Positions 61,072 through 64,000 of a stretch of 64,000 bases of DNA are shown in pieces. The stretch is from Micromonospora pisi (GTDB taxonomy: Bacteria; Actinomycetota; Actinomycetes; Mycobacteriales; Micromonosporaceae), in NCBI RefSeq assembly GCF_003633685.1, contig NZ_RBKT01000001.1:8618001-8682000 (forward strand), given 5' to 3'. Under the pieces are notes generated by a model. That model worked only from the letters and a program-made list of their open reading frames with translations, was not told where the DNA came from and did no database searches. Numbering within the stretch: position 1 is the stretch's first letter; every line of letters begins with the position of its first letter. The position numbers and the translations under genes are program-made.

Positions 61072-61794
61072 TCAGCCCGCGTCGCGCAACTCCGCCAACC
61101 GGGCCTCGATCTCGGCCAGCTCCGCCCGCAGCTTCTCCGCCTGCTGCTCAGCCTCACTCCGCTCCACCGACATGATCTGCTCCACCGCCTCATGCACACC
61201 CGGAACGTCGATCAACGACACCATCTTCAACGCCTCGACCGGCTTGATCACGTACGGCTTCGCCAACGCCTTGCTGCCCTGCGTCGCCGCCAACGTCCAC
61301 TCCCCGTCAGCGTACGAAAGGGTCACCGTCAGACCCGCCGGACCCTTCGGCCGGGCCGGCTTCGCCACCGCCCGCCGCGCCGGCTTCGCATCCTGCTCCG
61401 CCACACCAACCGGGGGAGTGTCCACCGTGCTCACCACAACCTCCTCACGGGGCGCCGGCACCGGCGTCCTCACCACCATGAACTCCGGCTCCGGAGCGGC
61501 CTCCACCGGCTCCGGCTCCACCTTCTGCTCAACCCGACGACCCGTCGCCCCACGCGGCGGAATACTCAGATCAGTGGGGGAGAACGGCAACTCGTCCCGA
61601 CCGAACCGCACCACCACCCACTCATCCGACGTCGCCGGATCGGCCAACTCCACCACCTGACCGATCTGCCCGGCGATCTGCCCCGCCGCCTCGGTGAACA
61701 TCACCTTCGGCTTCCGACCACCGGCCAACGTGTCCCGGATGGTCTGCAACTCCTCGGTGGACAACCCTCGGGAATCGGTATGCGCGGCAGCCAT
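61072..61794 (-). CDS. DUF6319-like conserved actinobacterial protein
   Basis: A 240-residue protein with an N-terminal domain GLSTEELQTIRDTLAGGRKP, KVMFTEAAGQIAGQIGQVVE, DEWVVVRFGRDELPFSPTDL. A Pro/Glu/Val-rich linker follows, then a region KPARPKGPAGLTVTLSYADG, EWTLAATQGSKAL and a C-terminal coiled coil. It resembles DUF6319 proteins of unknown function; the family name is recalled, not checked. ATG 61794 follows GAAGAAGGA, while the longer frame has a poor start. Confidence 0.65.
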   Translation of the reverse strand: MAAAHTDSRGLSTEELQTIRDTLAGGRKPKVMFTEAAGQIAGQIGQVVELADPATSDEWVVVRFGRDELPFSPTDLSIPPRGATGRRVEQKVEPEPVEAAPEPEFMVVRTPVPAPREEVVVSTVDTPPVGVAEQDAKPARRAVAKPARPKGPAGLTVTLSYADGEWTLAATQGSKALAKPYVIKPVEALKMVSLIDVPGVHEAVEQIMSVERSEAEQQAEKLRAELAEIEARLAELRDAG

Positions 61795-62111
61795 CAGATC
61801 CTTCTTCCGTACACCTGTTTGATTTCCTGCTTTCCTACCAGCCCGCTCCGACAACGTCGAATCCGCCCCACCACCACCGGCCCCACCGACCGGTCACCGC
61901 CACCAACACCCGCAACACCCGATCCGCCGCACACCCACCCGCGCGAACCCCGCCACCAGAGCCCGGAAACGACAACCACGCGCCGGATTCCCCAGAGCAC
62001 CGACGACAATGCGCCGAAGCGTACGCCGTGCGCCACACCACACCGAGCACCCCGTACCAGCACCGACAAAAGCGGTAACGTCGCTCCAACCCACCAGCGC
62101 GGAGGCACCCG
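61795..62111. other. Gene-free divergent region
   Basis: The 317-base gap between the DUF6319-like gene and the SDR gene contains no supported gene. The left part is slightly richer in A/T (promoter of the leftward gene), and GGAGGCACCCG just before 62112 is the ribosome-binding site of the SDR gene. Confidence 0.6.
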
Positions 62112-62840
62112 ATGAGCCCGGTAACAGTCGTCACCGGCGGCAGCCGTGGCATCGGCGCCGCGACCGTACGCCAACTCGCCCGCGCCGGCCACGACATCGT
62201 CTTCTGCTACCGCCGCGACACCGAAGCCGCCGCCGCCGTCCTGCACGACATCCACACCGCCGGCGTACGCGGCCACGCCGTCCAGGCCGACACCACCGAC
62301 CCCGAACAGGTCGACCACCTCTTCACCACCGCCGCCGAACTCGGCGACATCACCGGCCTGGTCAACAACGCCGGCGTCACCAGCCCGGTCGGACCCCTCG
62401 TCGACCTCACCCTCACCGACCTACGCCGCGTCATCGACGTCAACCTCGTCGGCTACATCCTCTGCGCCCAACAGGCCGCCCGACGGATGGGCGCCGGCGC
62501 CGCGATCGTCAACATCTCCTCGGCCGCCGCCACCCTCGGCAGCCCCGGCGAATACATCCACTACGCCGCCGTCAAGGCCGCCACCGACACCCTCACCATC
62601 GGACTCGCCAAAGAACTCGGCCCCCGCAAGATCCGGGTCAACACCGTCTCACCCGGCACCATCTGGACCGACATACACGCCGTCTCCGGGGTGCCCGACC
62701 GACCCGCCCGGATCGCGGAACGGGTGCCACTCGGGCGCGCCGGAGAAGCCGACGAGATCGCCGCCGCCGTCGTCTGGCTGCTCAGCGACGCCGCTTCGTA
62801 CACCACCGGAGCGACCCTCAGAGTCGCCGGCGGCCTCTGA
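62112..62840 (+). CDS. Short-chain dehydrogenase/reductase (FabG-like)
   Basis: A 242-residue classical SDR: cofactor loop TVVTGGSRGIGAATV, NNAG (LVNNAGVTSPVG), catalytic Ser in VNISSAAATLG and YAAVKAA (Tyr and Lys four apart), then NTVSPGTIWTDIH. It is NAD(P)H dependent, and the substrate is unknown. ATG 62112 is preceded by GGAGG. It stands alone on this strand. Confidence 0.92.
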   Translation: MSPVTVVTGGSRGIGAATVRQLARAGHDIVFCYRRDTEAAAAVLHDIHTAGVRGHAVQADTTDPEQVDHLFTTAAELGDITGLVNNAGVTSPVGPLVDLTLTDLRRVIDVNLVGYILCAQQAARRMGAGAAIVNISSAAATLGSPGEYIHYAAVKAATDTLTIGLAKELGPRKIRVNTVSPGTIWTDIHAVSGVPDRPARIAERVPLGRAGEADEIAAAVVWLLSDAASYTTGATLRVAGGL

Positions 62841-62932
62841 ACCGGCGCGGACGTGCCGGACAGGCCGCAGAGATCAACCAGGCGCCGGGGGAGAGGCCTG
62901 AACCTCAACCTGAACGTCAGGGGACCCGGTCC

Positions 62933-63298
62933 CTACCTCACGTTGACCCTCATGGTGCACCCACGCACCTGCGGCGACGCGACCTGACGCAGCGCCGAAC
63001 CCTGGTCGGCGTACTTGGCCTGGTACGCCTCGTCGACCCGCTCGATCACCGCCTCGTCATCGAGGTTCTCGACGGTCACCGGATACCGCTGACTGCCGTC
63101 CACGAACGCGGCCCGACCGGTACGTTGCACCCGCCGATACCACTTCGACTGCGGACCATAGGCGCTGCGGACGTACGGCACACCGTCCACCACCACCGCC
63201 CAGATCGGGGTGACGACCTCACCGCCGTCGCGCATCTCGGTGGCGATGTGCACCGTGTCCGTACCCGTGAAGTAGTCGATGACAGCCATGTGTTCCAT
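62933..63298 (-). CDS. DUF2255-family protein
   Basis: A small beta-rich protein of the DUF2255 type, with DTVHIATEMRDGGEVVTPIW, then VVVDGVPYVRSAYGPQSKWY and RRVQRTGRAAFVDGSQRYPV. The start is uncertain: ATG 63298 gives 121 residues, ATG 63289 gives 118 and GTG 63373 gives 146, none with a clear ribosome-binding site. The fold recalls flavin-reductase-like barrels, but no activity is established. Confidence 0.75.
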   Translation of the reverse strand: MEHMAVIDYFTGTDTVHIATEMRDGGEVVTPIWAVVVDGVPYVRSAYGPQSKWYRRVQRTGRAAFVDGSQRYPVTVENLDDEAVIERVDEAYQAKYADQGSALRQVASPQVRGCTMRVNVR

Positions 63299-63461
63299 GG
63301 TGTACCCGATTTCGCCGCGGCGGAGCCGGTGGACGAAATCTCGTACCAGAGCGTCTCCCTGACGAACGGACACCTTGCCGCCGTGACCGACGAGGATGGA
63401 CGAGGCTGGCAGGTCGACCGGGGGACGTTCCGTGGAGACGGTGGGGAACCGAGCCTGAGGG

Positions 63462-63809
63462 CTACTCGGCGGGCAGGGCCTCCCGCATCACCTTCGCGGT
63501 GGCAGTCGGGTCGTAGCCCTCGGGGACGCCTTCGATCATGATGATGTCGCCCTCGATGTGCCGCGAGCGTAGCGGGGCGATCTCCTGGTACGCGGGAGAG
63601 TCCCACCAGCTTCGTGCCTCGGCGATTCCGGGGAAGCCGATCATCACGACGTTCCCGGGCCAGGTGCCCTCCTTCACCTCGTGCTGCGTGACATGCACGA
63701 GGAAGCGGCCACCGTACGGCTCGAAGGTGCCGGCGATGCGCTCGACGTACTCGGCGATCTCCGGGTGCGGGGCGGCCTCTTGCAGGTTTGCTATGACGTA
63801 GGCGGGCAT
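63462..63809 (-). CDS. DUF1330-family protein
   Basis: A 115-residue ferredoxin-like dimeric alpha-beta barrel protein: IAEYVERIAGTFEPYGGRFL, then NVVMIGFPGIAEARSWWDSP, AYQEIAPLRSRHIEGDIIMI. ATG 63809 follows AAAGGACACC. Such proteins are presumed small enzymes or ligand binders; nothing here specifies which. Confidence 0.85.
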   Translation of the reverse strand: MPAYVIANLQEAAPHPEIAEYVERIAGTFEPYGGRFLVHVTQHEVKEGTWPGNVVMIGFPGIAEARSWWDSPAYQEIAPLRSRHIEGDIIMIEGVPEGYDPTATAKVMREALPAE

Positions 63810-64000
63810 GGTGTCCTTTCGGGCCAGTCAGGCTCTGTACGCCAATGATCATCGCAGGCGGACGCACCGGGGGGTCGATGACCTCATTGTTCCTGAGTTC
63901 GACTCATCGGCTCCCGATTCGATAATGTGCATTATGTCAACTAGGCCGGTCTCCGGTGCCCGTCGAGCACCGGAGAGGGTCCCTCGGGGCCTCGTCCGGA
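63810..64000. promoter_or_regulatory. Right-edge intergenic region with ATAATGTGCATTAT palindrome
   Basis: A perfect 14-base AT-rich palindrome lies at 63922-63935, followed at once by a leftward TTGACA (63940-63935). It is a likely operator for the DUF1330 gene or for a rightward gene beyond the edge (TAATGT at 63923-63928 could be a rightward -10). Nothing else is supported here. Confidence 0.45.

Noticed and set aside
60220-62115. 631-codon plus-strand frame across cydB and downstream
   Set aside because: It reads an alternative frame through cydB and the antisense of the next gene; Pro/His/Arg-rich, without motifs.

Overview
The window is about 64 kb of very GC-rich DNA from an actinomycete, most probably a member of the Micromonosporaceae. 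Supporting signs are the lnt-ppm1-fxsA block facing rbpA, GTG starts with 4-base GTGA/ATGA overlaps, a pair of bacterial dynamins, an ECF42 sigma cassette with DGPF/YCII proteins, and many apparently leaderless transcripts (a TANNNT -10 box about 6 bases ahead of the start codon). No rRNA, tRNA or CRISPR array was found. The genus is inferred from gene content only.

Region 1 (1-7.9 kb) is a lysine-catabolism cluster. kamA (cut by the left edge) diverges from a tightly overlapping run: kdd, an amidohydrolase, kamD, kamE, kal and a glmL/mutL-like ASKHA protein. Together they cover L-lysine to crotonyl-CoA, except for the 3-keto-5-aminohexanoate cleavage enzyme (kce), which is not in view. Region 2 (7.9-17.3 kb) is housekeeping: a possible structured RNA with a strong terminator, then lnt, ppm1 and fxsA facing rbpA. 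A zinc-finger/coiled-coil protein, a PPOX-fold flavoprotein, a macrolide-type glycosyltransferase, gpsA and an alpha/beta hydrolase follow.

Region 3 (17.3-33 kb) is an accessory zone. It holds broken genes (HAD phosphatase, penicillin-binding hydrolase, TPR protein, alcohol dehydrogenase) and scattered remnants of Tn3-family tnpA, Tn3-type resolvase and an IS630-like transposase. Between them are intact cassettes: a toxin-antitoxin pair with a palindromic operator, HxlR/NmrA-type oxidoreductase, YCII-YCII-ECF42 sigma, MFS/DeoR/HAD, TetR/hydrolase, and a second alpha/beta hydrolase. A 204-bp piece of that hydrolase has been copied in inverted orientation about 4 kb away.

Region 4 (32.7-45 kb) is rich in regulator-target pairs: LysR with a DapA-family aldolase, a two-HTH MerR protein with a DUF6194 protein, ArsR-SRPBCC, and SoxR with an FMN reductase whose shared control region is a textbook SoxR site. 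A lone tyrosine recombinase, a beta-propeller protein, an AidB-type acyl-CoA dehydrogenase and a GntR-GNAT pair follow.

Region 5 (45-64 kb) carries thymidine kinase, a UMF1-type transporter, a glycerophosphodiesterase and a frameshifted methyltransferase. Next comes a dynamin operon (two GTPases plus an acidic repeat protein) diverging from a large LuxR/ATPase regulator pair. After that are plsC, cydAB behind a double palindrome, a DUF6319-like protein, an SDR reductase and small DUF proteins. Both kam and cydAB are coded on the + strand but have opposite G/C strand bias, so the skew is regional.
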